This document shows, one piece after another, positions 8,922-18,179 of a stretch of 64,000 nucleotides of DNA. The stretch is from Fontimonas thermophila (lineage in GTDB: Bacteria > Pseudomonadota > Gammaproteobacteria > Nevskiales > Nevskiaceae): NCBI RefSeq assembly GCF_900113085.1, contig NZ_FOOC01000004.1:205124-269123 (forward strand), given 5' to 3'. Under the pieces are notes generated by a model, which did no database searches, was not told where the DNA came from, and saw only the letters and a program-made list of their open reading frames with translations. Every line of letters starts with the position of its first letter. Position 1 is the first letter of the stretch. Both the position numbers and the translations under genes were made by a program.

Positions 8922-10043
8922 GTGAGTTCTTACACCGGCATCATCGAGCATTACCGCAGCCGCCTGCCATTTGGTCCGCAAGTGCGCGCGATTGCCCTGG
9001 GCGAGGGGCGCACACCGCTGATTCGCCTGCATAACCTGCCACGCGACATCGGGTTCGAAGGCGAGTTGTATGTGAAGTTCGAGGGGTTGAATCCGACCGG
9101 TTCGTTCAAGGACCGGGGCATGACCGCGGCGGTGACGCAGGCGGTGCACGAGGGCGCACGTGCGATCATCTGCGCATCCACCGGCAATACCTCCGCCGCC
9201 GCGGCGGCTTATGCCGCGCGCGCCGGCATCACCGCCTTCGTGCTGATTCCCGAGGGCAAGATCGCGCTCGGTAAACTGGCCCAGGCCATTGCTCACGGCG
9301 CCGTCGTCGTGCAGATCGCCGGCAACTTCGACGATGGCATGCGCCTGGTCAAGGAAGTGGCCGAGAGTGCACCGGTGGCGATCGTCAATTCCATCAATCC
9401 GTATCGCCTGCAAGGCCAGAAGACCGCGGCCTTCGAGATCGTCGAGGCGCTCGGGCGGGCGCCGGATTACCACTGCCTGCCGGTCGGCAATGCCGGCAAC
9501 ATCACGGCGTACTGGATCGGCTATGCGGAGATGTCGGGCTGGGAGACGGCGGCGAACAGCCTGCCCGAGGCCTTGCGCCGGTATGACACCCATGCCGTCG
9601 TCGGCACGCGGCCGAAGATGGTCGGCTATCAGGCTGCCGGCAGCGCACCGTTTCTGCGCGGAGGGCCGGTTGAGCATCCGGAGACGGTGGCAACCGCGAT
9701 CCGCATCGGTCATCCGCAGTCCTGGGACCGGGCGTGGATTGCACAGAAAGAATCCGGCGGCTGGTTCGACGAATGCACCGACGCCGAGATTCTCGCAACC
9801 CAGCGGCGGCTCGCCGAGCGTGAAGGGGTGTTTTGCGAACCCGCATCGGCGGTTTCGCTGTGCGGCGCGCTGCGCGACATCCAGTCTGGGCGTATCCCGC
9901 AGGGTGCGACCGTGGTCTGCACCTTGACCGGTAACGGCCTGAAGGATCCGGACATCGTGATGAAGAACGGTTTGCAGGGCCTGATTCGCGTGCCAGCCGA
10001 GCGTGGCGCCGTCGAGAAGGCGCTGCTCGACCGGCTGTCCTGA
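8922..10043 (+). CDS. thrC: Threonine synthase
   Basis: Converts O-phosphohomoserine to threonine with PLP. The 373-residue protein carries the PLP lysine in PTGSFKDRG (near residue 65), the ASTGNTSAAAAAYAARAG phosphate-binding region and the PVGNAGNITAYW loop. Its length and sequence fit the shorter threonine synthase class found with monofunctional hom, not the longer E. coli type. The GTG at 8922 begins an N-terminus (SSYTGIIEHYRSRLPF) typical of the class. recJ starts only six bases after its end. Confidence 0.95.
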   Translation: MSSYTGIIEHYRSRLPFGPQVRAIALGEGRTPLIRLHNLPRDIGFEGELYVKFEGLNPTGSFKDRGMTAAVTQAVHEGARAIICASTGNTSAAAAAYAARAGITAFVLIPEGKIALGKLAQAIAHGAVVVQIAGNFDDGMRLVKEVAESAPVAIVNSINPYRLQGQKTAAFEIVEALGRAPDYHCLPVGNAGNITAYWIGYAEMSGWETAANSLPEALRRYDTHAVVGTRPKMVGYQAAGSAPFLRGGPVEHPETVATAIRIGHPQSWDRAWIAQKESGGWFDECTDAEILATQRRLAEREGVFCEPASAVSLCGALRDIQSGRIPQGATVVCTLTGNGLKDPDIVMKNGLQGLIRVPAERGAVEKALLDRLS

Positions 10044-10048
10044 GGACC

Positions 10049-11755
10049 GTGGCCGGCGCCGATCCCGTCATCCGCCGCCGCGCCGCCGGCGATCCGGAGC
10101 GTCTGCCGTCCTCGTTGCATCCGGTATTGCGCCGTGTGTACGCCGCGCGCGGCGTGCAGGCGCACGAGCTGTCGCTGACGCTCTCCGATCTGCTGCCGCC
10201 CTCCGGTCTGCTGGGAATCGATGCCGCGGCCGCGCGACTGGCCGATGCGATCGAACGGGGTGAAGGGATCGTCGTCGCCGGGGATTACGACGCCGACGGA
10301 GCCACCGCCACGGCCGTTGCGGTGCTCGGTCTGCGCGCACTCGGGGCCGCGGATGTGCACTATGTCGTGCCGGACCGCTTCCGCATGGGCTACGGTCTGT
10401 CGCCCGCGCTGGCACAGATGGCGGCTGCGACCGGTGCGCGCGTGCTCGTGACCGTCGACAATGGCATCGCCAGCCTCGCCGGTGTCGAGACCGCACGCGC
10501 GCTCGGTCTGGCCGTCATCGTCACCGATCATCATTTGCCGGGGCCCGAGCTGCCGGCAGCAGATGCCATCGTCAATCCCAACCAGCCGGGCTGCCGGTTC
10601 GCATCCAAAGCGCTGTCCGGCGTGGGGACGATGTTCTATGTGCTGCTCGCCGTGCGCGCCGAGCTGCGCCGGCGCGGGGCATTCGCGGTGCGTCCGCAAC
10701 CCCATCTCGCGGAGTTGCTGGATCTGGTTGCGATCGGCACGGTTGCGGACGTCGTGCGCCTGGATCACAACAATCGCATTCTCGTCGAGCAGGGCTTGCG
10801 GCGTATCCGCGCCGGGCGTATGCGCCCGGGGATCGAAGCATTGCTGCGCTGTGCCGGGCGCCAGGCCACGCGCCTGGACGCGCAGGATCTCGGCTTTGCG
10901 CTGGCTCCGCGGATCAATGCCGCGGGCCGGCTCGACGACATGCGCATCGGCATCGCCTGCCTGCTTGCGCCGGACCTGGCTGCCGCACAACCCCTGGCGG
11001 AGACACTGGACCGGTTCAATCGCGAGCGCCGCGACATCCAGGAGCAGATGCAGCTCGATGCCCAGGCCCTGATCGAGGACGCCGGCCGCACCGGACTGTG
11101 CCTGTTCCATCCCGACTGGCACGAAGGCGTCGTCGGACTCGTTGCCTCCCGTATCAAGGAGCTCCATCACCGGCCGACGATCGCATTCGCGCGCGCGCAG
11201 CAGGAGGGCGAGCTCAAGGGCTCCGGGCGCTCGATCCCGGGCCTGCACCTGCGCGACGTGCTCGCCGCGATCGATGCGCGGCATCCCGGCCTGATTCTCC
11301 GCTTCGGCGGTCATGCCATGGCGGCCGGATTGACGCTGAAAGCAGCGCACCTGGCTGAATTCGCGGCCGCTTTCGATGCCACATGCGCCGCGCAGCTCGA
11401 TGAGGTCGCGCTCGAACGCCTGATCGAGACCGATGGTCCGCTCGATGCGCACGAGCTTAATCTCGACACGGCGCGTGCCCTGGAGCAGGGCGGCCCCTGG
11501 GGTCAGGGGTTTGCCGAGCCCTTGTTCGAAGGTACGTTCGAGGTCGTCGAGGCGCGCGGCGTCGGCAGCGAGGGCGCGCATGTCCGCTACCGCCTGCGCC
11601 ACGACGGCGGGCTCACCGTCACGGCGATCGATTTTGGCGGCGCATCGCGTCTGTGCGCGAACGGACGGGTCGCTGCGGTCTATGCCTTGTCCGTCGACCG
11701 CCATCAGGGCAGCGAGGCGCTGAATCTGCGCATCGTCCATCTGCGCCCGTTGTAG
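10049..11755 (+). CDS. recJ: Single-stranded-DNA-specific exonuclease RecJ
   Basis: RecJ is the 5'-3' ssDNA exonuclease of recombination and mismatch repair. The 568-residue protein contains the DHH phosphoesterase motifs GDYDADGATATA, VTVDNG and VTDHHLPG (about residues 75-170), and later the DHHA1 domain with RSIPGLHLRDVL and FGGHAMAAG. An OB-like C-terminal domain follows. The GTG at 10049 is six bases after thrC, indicating co-transcription with hom-thrC, an arrangement also seen in other proteobacteria. Confidence 0.95.
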   Translation: MAGADPVIRRRAAGDPERLPSSLHPVLRRVYAARGVQAHELSLTLSDLLPPSGLLGIDAAAARLADAIERGEGIVVAGDYDADGATATAVAVLGLRALGAADVHYVVPDRFRMGYGLSPALAQMAAATGARVLVTVDNGIASLAGVETARALGLAVIVTDHHLPGPELPAADAIVNPNQPGCRFASKALSGVGTMFYVLLAVRAELRRRGAFAVRPQPHLAELLDLVAIGTVADVVRLDHNNRILVEQGLRRIRAGRMRPGIEALLRCAGRQATRLDAQDLGFALAPRINAAGRLDDMRIGIACLLAPDLAAAQPLAETLDRFNRERRDIQEQMQLDAQALIEDAGRTGLCLFHPDWHEGVVGLVASRIKELHHRPTIAFARAQQEGELKGSGRSIPGLHLRDVLAAIDARHPGLILRFGGHAMAAGLTLKAAHLAEFAAAFDATCAAQLDEVALERLIETDGPLDAHELNLDTARALEQGGPWGQGFAEPLFEGTFEVVEARGVGSEGAHVRYRLRHDGGLTVTAIDFGGASRLCANGRVAAVYALSVDRHQGSEALNLRIVHLRPL

Positions 11756-11849
11756 GACGATGGCGTAGGCAAAATCTACTGTCGCAGGTCCCGGCCAGAG
11801 CACCTAGGATCACGATCATTCGTTTCATCCTGTCTGCAAGAGGTGCGCC

Positions 11850-14042
11850 GTGGGGAGTGTCAGATCGGTTTTGTGCGCCGGCTGGATGGCGGTGTGGCTG
11901 TCGGCCTGTGGCAGTTCGGAACGGGCGCAGGTGATCGCACCGGGCCCGCAGGCTGCGCCGCAGACGCGCTTTGATCTCGCCAACCGCTGCTTTGCGCTCA
12001 AGTCCCTGGATGCGGACCGTTTTGTCGTACGACAGGGTTCGGGCTATGCGGCGAGCGGTTCTACGCTCGATGGTGCCGAGCGCTTCTACATGAAGCCCAC
12101 GGCCCTGGGCGAATATCTGTTCTATGCCCGGGACCGCGTGCTGCTCGCCGGCAACGGTGCTGCGGTCGAGGCCGCGACGGCGGCGTCGGCGCTGTCAGAC
12201 TGGCGGCTCGAAACCACCGCGCCGGGCCGTTACACCGCGCGTCTGGATGCGCTGGGCAAAGCGCTGGCGACCGATGCGCAGGGTCAGCTCGTGCTCGCCG
12301 ATACGCCCGTCGAGCTGGCCTTCGTTCCGGCCACGGAGTGCACGGCCTACCCGGAAATTCCCACCGATGTGATCGGTGAAACCTACAAGGGCCGCGGCGT
12401 GGACCAGCCGGTCGTCGGCTTTGCCGAGGTACACACCCACATGGCGATGGGTCATGAAATGTCCGACGGCAAGACCCGCGTTGGTCCCTCCGCCGGCGGC
12501 GCTCTCTACGGACAGATGTTCCACCGCTACGGTGTGCCGCATGCGCTCGAGGACTGCGAGCAGTGGCACGGACCCAATGGCATCCGCGATCCCGAGGCGC
12601 TGATTCTCGATCAGGAGCCGCTCAAGCTGCATGACACCCAGGGATGGCCAACCTTCGTCGATTGGCCCGCGCACGATTCCCAGCTGCATCAGGCGATGTA
12701 CTACAAGTGGGTCGAGCGGGCGTGGAAGGCGGGTCTGCGCATCATGGTGTCGGAAGGCACCAACATCGAGGCATTGTGCGATGTCGCCCGGCTGTATATG
12801 AGCACCGTGCGCCCGGATGCCGTCGGCTTTGAGTGCCGCGACATGGATCTTGGCATCGCGCAGATCAAGTATCTGTATCAGCTGCAGGATTATGTCGATG
12901 CGCAGGAGGGCGGCCCCGGCAAAGGGTGGTTCCGCATCGTCAAGGATCCGGCCGAGGCGCGCCGTGTGATCAACGAGGGCAAGCTCGCCGTCGTGCCGGG
13001 TCTGGAATTTTCCAATGTGTTCCGCTGCAACGTGCGCTTCGACCCGCTCGGCGGCGAGACGTCCGGCTGCACGCGGGAGGACATCGACCGCCAGATCGAT
13101 GAAATCTGGGAATTGGGCGTGCGCGAGATCTTCCCCTACCACGATGTCAACAGCGCGCTCGGCGGCACCGGGATCTTCGACGGGTTGGCGCTGAATCTGG
13201 TCGGTTTCTACGGCACCGGCCGGTTCTGGGAGACGTATGACTGTCCCAACGGCGGAGAGGGGGAGACCTATTTTTATGACGCTGGCGCGTACATGACGAC
13301 CGCGCTTCCGGGTACCGGCAACGATCCGCTGACGCAGGCGGTGATCGGGCTGCTGCAAGGGCCGGCACCGATTTATCCGCCGGATCGGCGGCAGTGCAAC
13401 GCGCGCGGCATGACCGAGCTCGGGCGCTATGCGATACAGAAGCTGATGGAAAAAGGTTTCATCATCGACATCGACCACGCCGAGCTGTCGATCAAGAGCG
13501 AAATGATCGCGATGGCCAAGGCGCAGAACCCGCCGTATCCGCTGATCTCGGCGCATGGCGGCCACGGCGGGATTTCGATGGAGCAGGCCCGGGATATCCT
13601 CGCGCTCGGAGGCCTCATCTATCCGATGAAGCCCAATGGTCGGGGCCATGTCGAGTTCATCGAAAAGCTCAAGCCAGTCTGGCAGGCTGCCGGCCGCACC
13701 GATCCGATCGCGGTCGGTTATGGCATGGACGCCAATGGCATCGCCAACCGGGCGCGTCCGCGCGGTGCCGGCGCCGAGCCGGTGCGCTATCCGTTCACGC
13801 TGTTCCGCGGCGAGGACTGGGGGCCAATGTTCGCAGGCATCGCGCCGGTGACGTTCAATCTGCAGACTATCCCGGAGAGCGGCAAGACCTGGAACATCGA
13901 TGAGGTCGGCACGGCTCATTATGGGATGGTCGCCGACTACGTCGAAGAAATCCGGCTCGAAGGTGGCCGCGAAGCGCTCGAAGCGCTCTACCACTCCGCC
14001 GAAGCCTATCTGCGCATGTGGGAGCAGACGGTCAATCGCTGA
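11850..14042 (+). CDS. Secreted lipoprotein with membrane-dipeptidase-like (M19-type) amidohydrolase domain
   Basis: A 730-residue lipoprotein: the signal peptide ends in LSAC with the lipid-bearing Cys20. Residues about 40-165 look like a small beta-rich module and the rest is an amidohydrolase-fold barrel. Metal-ligand candidates are visible in order: HTH at 195-197, PYHDVNS, IDIDHAE, ISAHGGHGG and GYGMDANG. These match the layout of peptidase family M19 (renal/membrane dipeptidase), although the protein is much longer than a typical M19 enzyme. The substrate is unknown; a secreted dipeptide or cyclic amide is plausible. GTG start with AGAGG upstream. It heads a block with a cupredoxin-like gene nine bases on and a membrane protein. 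Confidence 0.7.
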   Translation: MGSVRSVLCAGWMAVWLSACGSSERAQVIAPGPQAAPQTRFDLANRCFALKSLDADRFVVRQGSGYAASGSTLDGAERFYMKPTALGEYLFYARDRVLLAGNGAAVEAATAASALSDWRLETTAPGRYTARLDALGKALATDAQGQLVLADTPVELAFVPATECTAYPEIPTDVIGETYKGRGVDQPVVGFAEVHTHMAMGHEMSDGKTRVGPSAGGALYGQMFHRYGVPHALEDCEQWHGPNGIRDPEALILDQEPLKLHDTQGWPTFVDWPAHDSQLHQAMYYKWVERAWKAGLRIMVSEGTNIEALCDVARLYMSTVRPDAVGFECRDMDLGIAQIKYLYQLQDYVDAQEGGPGKGWFRIVKDPAEARRVINEGKLAVVPGLEFSNVFRCNVRFDPLGGETSGCTREDIDRQIDEIWELGVREIFPYHDVNSALGGTGIFDGLALNLVGFYGTGRFWETYDCPNGGEGETYFYDAGAYMTTALPGTGNDPLTQAVIGLLQGPAPIYPPDRRQCNARGMTELGRYAIQKLMEKGFIIDIDHAELSIKSEMIAMAKAQNPPYPLISAHGGHGGISMEQARDILALGGLIYPMKPNGRGHVEFIEKLKPVWQAAGRTDPIAVGYGMDANGIANRARPRGAGAEPVRYPFTLFRGEDWGPMFAGIAPVTFNLQTIPESGKTWNIDEVGTAHYGMVADYVEEIRLEGGREALEALYHSAEAYLRMWEQTVNR

Positions 14043-14050
14043 GGCGGGTG

Positions 14051-14458
14051 ATGAGACTTGCGATCTTCGGGGTGCTGACGGCGGCGGTGCTCGCCGGATT
14101 GTGGTGGTGGCTCAAGCCCGCCCACCGTCCGGCGCCGGTGCCACCGCCGGCCGCCGCCGTGCCGGCACCGGCGCAGGAGGCGCCGGCTGCGCCCACGCCG
14201 CGGCGGTTTCATTTGCGCGTGCCCGCCGACACCGGTGCCGATGGCGTACTGCGGGTACGCAAAGGAGAAGCGGTCGTCATCACCGTCAGCAGCGACCGTG
14301 CCGACGAGCTGCACCTGCACGGCTATGACCTGACCCTGGATCTGCGTCCGGGCGAGACGGGGACGCTGGCCTTTACCGCGGCGCATGCTGGCCGCTTCGA
14401 AATCGAGCTGCATCGCGGCCATGTCGCGCTCGCTGTGCTCGAGGTCATTCCCGACTGA
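14051..14458 (+). CDS. Membrane-anchored cupredoxin-like protein
   Basis: A 135-residue protein with one N-terminal membrane segment (about residues 5-20), a Pro/Ala-rich linker and a small beta-sandwich. The sequence LHLHGYDLTLDLRPGETG followed by GRFEIELH resembles the EfeO/cupredoxin-like domain, in which His residues can bind copper. There is no Cys in the position of a blue-copper ligand, so a classical electron-transfer type 1 site is unlikely; copper sensing, scavenging or delivery is more plausible. It starts nine bases after the M19-like gene and is followed eight bases later by a membrane protein, so the three look like one operon. Function is inferred from fold only. Confidence 0.65.
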   Translation: MRLAIFGVLTAAVLAGLWWWLKPAHRPAPVPPPAAAVPAPAQEAPAAPTPRRFHLRVPADTGADGVLRVRKGEAVVITVSSDRADELHLHGYDLTLDLRPGETGTLAFTAAHAGRFEIELHRGHVALAVLEVIPD

Positions 14459-14465
14459 GCGCGTC

Positions 14466-15908
14466 TTGCGGTGGGTCGCTGCGCTCGCCCTGGGCGCGGC
14501 GCCGACCCTTGCCGCCGCCCATTCTTTCGGCCGCATCTACAACCTGCCGGTGCCGTTCTGGCTCTACGCCTACGGTGCCGCAGCGGCGCTGGTGCTGTCG
14601 TTTCTGGTCGTCGCCTGGTTTGGCAGCGCGCCGGCGGTATCCGTCGATCCGACCGGGCGCGATCTGTCGCAGGCAGCCTGGCTGCGCCTGCTGCGCCGCT
14701 GGCATCTGCCGCGGCTGCTGCGTTGGCTGGCGTTGCTGTGCCTGCTGCTCTGCGTGCTGACCGGCTATTTCGGCACGCGCGATCCCTACCGCAATTTCAA
14801 CATGACCTTTTTCTGGGTCGTGTTCGTGCTGGGGTTTTCCTACGCGACCGCACTGCTCGGCGATCTTTACGCCTATATCAACCCCTGGCGCACGCTCGCC
14901 GCACTCGTCGGGCGCATCTGGCACGGGTATCTGCAGGGGCGCGTGGCTTACCCGTCGTGGCTGTCGTACTGGCCGGCGCTCGTGCTCTACATGGGTTTTA
15001 TCTGGATCGAACTGTTCGGTTTCACGCGTCCGGTGTCGCTGGCGCAGTGGCTGGTGATCTACACGGGGCTGAATCTGTGTGCGGTAGGGTTGTTCGGCGC
15101 CCGTGCATGGTTTCGCTATGGCGAGTTCTTCGCGGTCTTTCTGCGCCTGCTCGGCCTGATGGCGCCCCTGCAGTGGCGTGCCGGTGGAGGGTTACGCCTG
15201 CGTATGCCGTTCTCCGGCTTGCTGCAGACCCGCGCCGAGAGCTGGAGCCTGGTCGTGTTCGTGCTGTTCATGTTGTCGTCGACGGCGTTCGACGGCCTGC
15301 GTGCGACGGTGCCGTGGTACCGCCTGTTCTGGGGAGATGCCACCGGCCTTTTAACCGCATGGCTCGGCGAGCCGCCGATACGGTTGTGGGTCGAGCTGCG
15401 CCCCTGGTATCTGGCTTACGAGACGCTGAGCCTGCTGCTCTCGCCATTTTTGTACCTCGCGGTTTACTTGTTGTTCATCGCGTTGGCGAAGTGGCTGGGG
15501 CGTAGCCACGCAAGCGTGCGCGAACTGGCCTTTGCATTTGCGTTTTCCTTGCTGCCGATCGCGCTCGTCTATCACATCACCCATTACTACACGCTGCTGT
15601 TGACGCAGGGGGTGAAGATCATCAGCCTGCTGTCCGATCCATTCGGTTACGGCTGGAACTTGTTTGGCACCGCCGGTCTTTTCCGCGCACCGATCCTGCC
15701 GGATCCGGGGACGGTCTGGCATACCCAGGTCGGATTGATCCTGTTCGGTCATGTCGTCAGCGTCTGGATCGCGCACCTCGAGGCGCTGCGTTTGTTCGCC
15801 GGGCGTATCCGCGCGCTGCTGAGCCAGCTCCCGATGCTGCTGCTGATGGTTGCATTCACGACCGCGGGTCTGTGGATTCTGGCGCAACCGATCCAGTTCG
15901 CGCCCTGA
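14466..15908 (+). CDS. Large polytopic membrane protein of unknown function
   Basis: About 480 residues with a signal-like N-terminus (ALALGAAPTLAAAHSFGRIY) and roughly a dozen hydrophobic segments through to the end. A conserved-looking region reads YNLPVPFWLYAYGAAAAL. Some homologues of this type have been annotated as fenitrothion hydrolase (FedA/FedB-like), but I cannot confirm that activity and no hydrolase motif is visible. His-rich loops (VYHITHYYTLLLTQG) could bind metal or heme. The start is uncertain: TTG at 14466 gives the cleanest signal sequence. The upstream cupredoxin-like gene suggests the two proteins may handle copper or electrons together. It ends four bases from the convergent sufS. 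Confidence 0.55.
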   Translation: MRWVAALALGAAPTLAAAHSFGRIYNLPVPFWLYAYGAAAALVLSFLVVAWFGSAPAVSVDPTGRDLSQAAWLRLLRRWHLPRLLRWLALLCLLLCVLTGYFGTRDPYRNFNMTFFWVVFVLGFSYATALLGDLYAYINPWRTLAALVGRIWHGYLQGRVAYPSWLSYWPALVLYMGFIWIELFGFTRPVSLAQWLVIYTGLNLCAVGLFGARAWFRYGEFFAVFLRLLGLMAPLQWRAGGGLRLRMPFSGLLQTRAESWSLVVFVLFMLSSTAFDGLRATVPWYRLFWGDATGLLTAWLGEPPIRLWVELRPWYLAYETLSLLLSPFLYLAVYLLFIALAKWLGRSHASVRELAFAFAFSLLPIALVYHITHYYTLLLTQGVKIISLLSDPFGYGWNLFGTAGLFRAPILPDPGTVWHTQVGLILFGHVVSVWIAHLEALRLFAGRIRALLSQLPMLLLMVAFTTAGLWILAQPIQFAP

Positions 15909-15912
15909 AATT

Positions 15913-17121
15913 TCACGCAAGCAGGCGATTCACCGTGTGCAGCGCATCGACCAGTTGGTCGATGTCATCGCGCCCGTTGTAGAGGGCGAGCGAGGCGCGG
16001 GCGGTGGCCACAAGACCCAGGCGCTGCATGAGCGGCATCGTGCAGTGATGCCCAGTGCGAATCGCAACGCCGGCCATATCCAGGATGCTGCCGATGTCCT
16101 GCGGATGCGCCCTGTCCATGACGAAAGACAGGATGCCGCTTTTTTGCGGCGCGGTACCGACGAGATGCAAACCGGGCACGGTTCTCATGCGCTCGGTGGC
16201 GTAGTCGAGCAGCGCGTGTTCGTGTGCGGCGACATTGTCGATGCCAAGGCTATCGAGGTAATCGAGTGCGGCTGCAGTGCCGATGGCGCCGGCCATGTTC
16301 GGGGTGCCGGCCTCGAACTTGTACGGAACATCGTTCCAGGTGCTGCCTTCGAAAGCGACGCTGCGGATCATGTCGCCGCCGCCGTCGCGCGGCTGCATGG
16401 TTTCGAGATGTTCGCGGCGGGCGTAGAGGAACCCGAATCCGGTCGGGCCATAGCATTTGTGTGCGGAGGCGACGTAGAAATCGGCGCCGAGTGCACGCAC
16501 GTCGATGCGGGTGTGGGCAAGCGCCTGCGCTCCATCCACGAGCACCGGGATGTTGCGCGCATGCGCATGTTCGATCATCTGCGCGATGGGGTTGACCGTG
16601 CCCAGGGTGTTGGAGACGTGGCAGACGGCGACCAGCCGGGTGCGCGGATTGAGCATCGCACGCCAGGCGTCGAAATCGAGCGCACCGTGTTCATCGAGGG
16701 GAGCGGCAACGGTTTTTGCACCGACGAGCTGCCACGGCACGATGTTGGAATGGTGCTCCATCGCCGTCAGCAAGACCTCGTCGCCAGCCTGCAGGCGTGG
16801 AGCGAGAAAGCCCCGTGCGACCAGGTTGATTGCGTCGGTCGCGCCGCGTGTGAAGACGATTTCTTCGCGCGCCGCGTTCAGCCAGGCGGCGATGCGGTCG
16901 CGCGCGCGCTCGTAGGCGGCAGTCGCGCGCGCAGCCAGCTCGTGCACGGCGCGATGCACATTGGCATTGGCGTGGCGGTAGTAGTCATCCATCGCGGCGA
17001 GTACCGCGGCGGGCTTGTGCGTCGTCGCTGCATTGTCCAGATAGGCCAGGCGCTTGCCGTGGATGCGCTCGGAGAGGATCGGAAAGTCGGCACGCACGCG
17101 CGCAAGATCGAACGTGTTCAT
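15913..17121 (-). CDS. sufS: Cysteine desulfurase SufS
   Basis: SufS takes sulfur from L-cysteine as a persulfide for iron-sulfur cluster assembly, leaving alanine. The 402-residue protein has the AYLDNAATTHKP start, MEHHSNIVPW, the PLP lysine in SAHKCYGPTG and the active cysteine in RTGHHCTMPLM, which is the group II (SufS/CsdA) form. Its ATG overlaps the sufD stop (ATGA), so it is the last gene of the suf operon. No sufE or sufU follows; the sulfur acceptor must be encoded elsewhere. Confidence 0.96.
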   Translation of the reverse strand: MNTFDLARVRADFPILSERIHGKRLAYLDNAATTHKPAAVLAAMDDYYRHANANVHRAVHELAARATAAYERARDRIAAWLNAAREEIVFTRGATDAINLVARGFLAPRLQAGDEVLLTAMEHHSNIVPWQLVGAKTVAAPLDEHGALDFDAWRAMLNPRTRLVAVCHVSNTLGTVNPIAQMIEHAHARNIPVLVDGAQALAHTRIDVRALGADFYVASAHKCYGPTGFGFLYARREHLETMQPRDGGGDMIRSVAFEGSTWNDVPYKFEAGTPNMAGAIGTAAALDYLDSLGIDNVAAHEHALLDYATERMRTVPGLHLVGTAPQKSGILSFVMDRAHPQDIGSILDMAGVAIRTGHHCTMPLMQRLGLVATARASLALYNGRDDIDQLVDALHTVNRLLA

Positions 17122-18179
17122 GTCAGTTCCGTGATCCCGGCACCCCCGTCCATGCGGGTGAGGAATTTTGCGGTGATCTCGCTGCGCAATTCGGGAGGAT
17201 GGATGTGCTGGAAGATTTCGTTGGCGAAGCTGTAGGTCAGAAGTGCACGGGCTGCCGCTTCGGGTACGCCACGCGTGCGCAGATAAAACAGGGCCGTGGG
17301 GTCGAGGCGACCGAAGGTTGCACCATGCGCGCATTTGACGTCATCCGCGTAGATCTCCAGCTCGGGTTTGGCATTGATCTGGGCCTTGCGCGAGAGCAGC
17401 AGATTGGCGATACGCAGTTCCGAGTCGGTTTTCTGGGCGTGCGGATGGACCATGATTCTGCCGTTGAAGACGGCGCAGGCTCGATCGAAGGCAAGGCCGC
17501 GGAAATACCCGCGGCTGATGCAGTGCGCGGCGCGGTGATCGACGCGCACGTGATGGTCGAGATGGGTTGCTCCAGCAGGAGCATATAGCCCATACAGGTG
17601 CGCCGTGGCACCGGGGGCATCGAGAGCAACCGCCAGGTCGTGGCGGGCAAAACGCGCGTCGAGGTCGATCGTGACGATGTCGACGCGCGCGTTTTCGGCC
17701 ACGCTGATCGCGATACGTGTGATGCGGTGGGCCGCTTCGCTGGCGGTGAGCACGCGGGTCAAGCGCAGACGCGCGCCCGGCGCCAAGGCAAGCGTGATGA
17801 AGCAGGTGGCAAAGCGCGTGTCGCCGGCATCTTCGAGTCGCAGCTCGGCGTTGCCGTCGACGGTCAGGTGATACCGCCCATGACGCCCTGTATCGAGCCT
17901 GACCTGGCCGTCGATCGGACGATGCTGCTGCCCGCCGGCGAGAGCGGCATTGAGCGCATCGAGACCGTCGGCATAGTCGGCGGGAAATTCGTGGGTGTCG
18001 GGGTTGGGGGCGATGTCTTCCGCAGCGAGTGTCTGCAGCACCGAAAGATCGGTGTACTTCCATTGCTCTTCGTGCGGTCCTGGCAGTCCGAGGCGTAGCA
18101 GCGCATCGAGTGCCGCACGGCGTGCGGCGCTAACATCCGGGAGTGCCTCGATCGCGGTGACGATGTTGTCCAGCATCAT
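17118..18179 (-). CDS. sufD: Fe-S cluster assembly protein SufD
   Basis: SufD is the SufB paralogue in the SufBC2D scaffold that builds new Fe-S clusters. The 353-residue protein has EEQWKYTDL at the N-terminus, a right-handed beta-helix core and the C-terminal KTDSELRIANLLLS, EIYADDVKCAHGATFG and RALLTYSFANEI motifs. The His of CAHGATFG corresponds to the residue proposed to help cluster building at the SufB-SufD interface. It overlaps sufC upstream and sufS downstream, so stoichiometry is probably kept by coupled translation. Confidence 0.95.
   Translation of the reverse strand: MMLDNIVTAIEALPDVSAARRAALDALLRLGLPGPHEEQWKYTDLSVLQTLAAEDIAPNPDTHEFPADYADGLDALNAALAGGQQHRPIDGQVRLDTGRHGRYHLTVDGNAELRLEDAGDTRFATCFITLALAPGARLRLTRVLTASEAAHRITRIAISVAENARVDIVTIDLDARFARHDLAVALDAPGATAHLYGLYAPAGATHLDHHVRVDHRAAHCISRGYFRGLAFDRACAVFNGRIMVHPHAQKTDSELRIANLLLSRKAQINAKPELEIYADDVKCAHGATFGRLDPTALFYLRTRGVPEAAARALLTYSFANEIFQHIHPPELRSEITAKFLTRMDGGAGITELT

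Noticed and set aside
9710-11803. A 697-codon open frame on the minus strand
   Set aside because: Antisense to thrC and recJ with no recognisable domain; a composition artefact.
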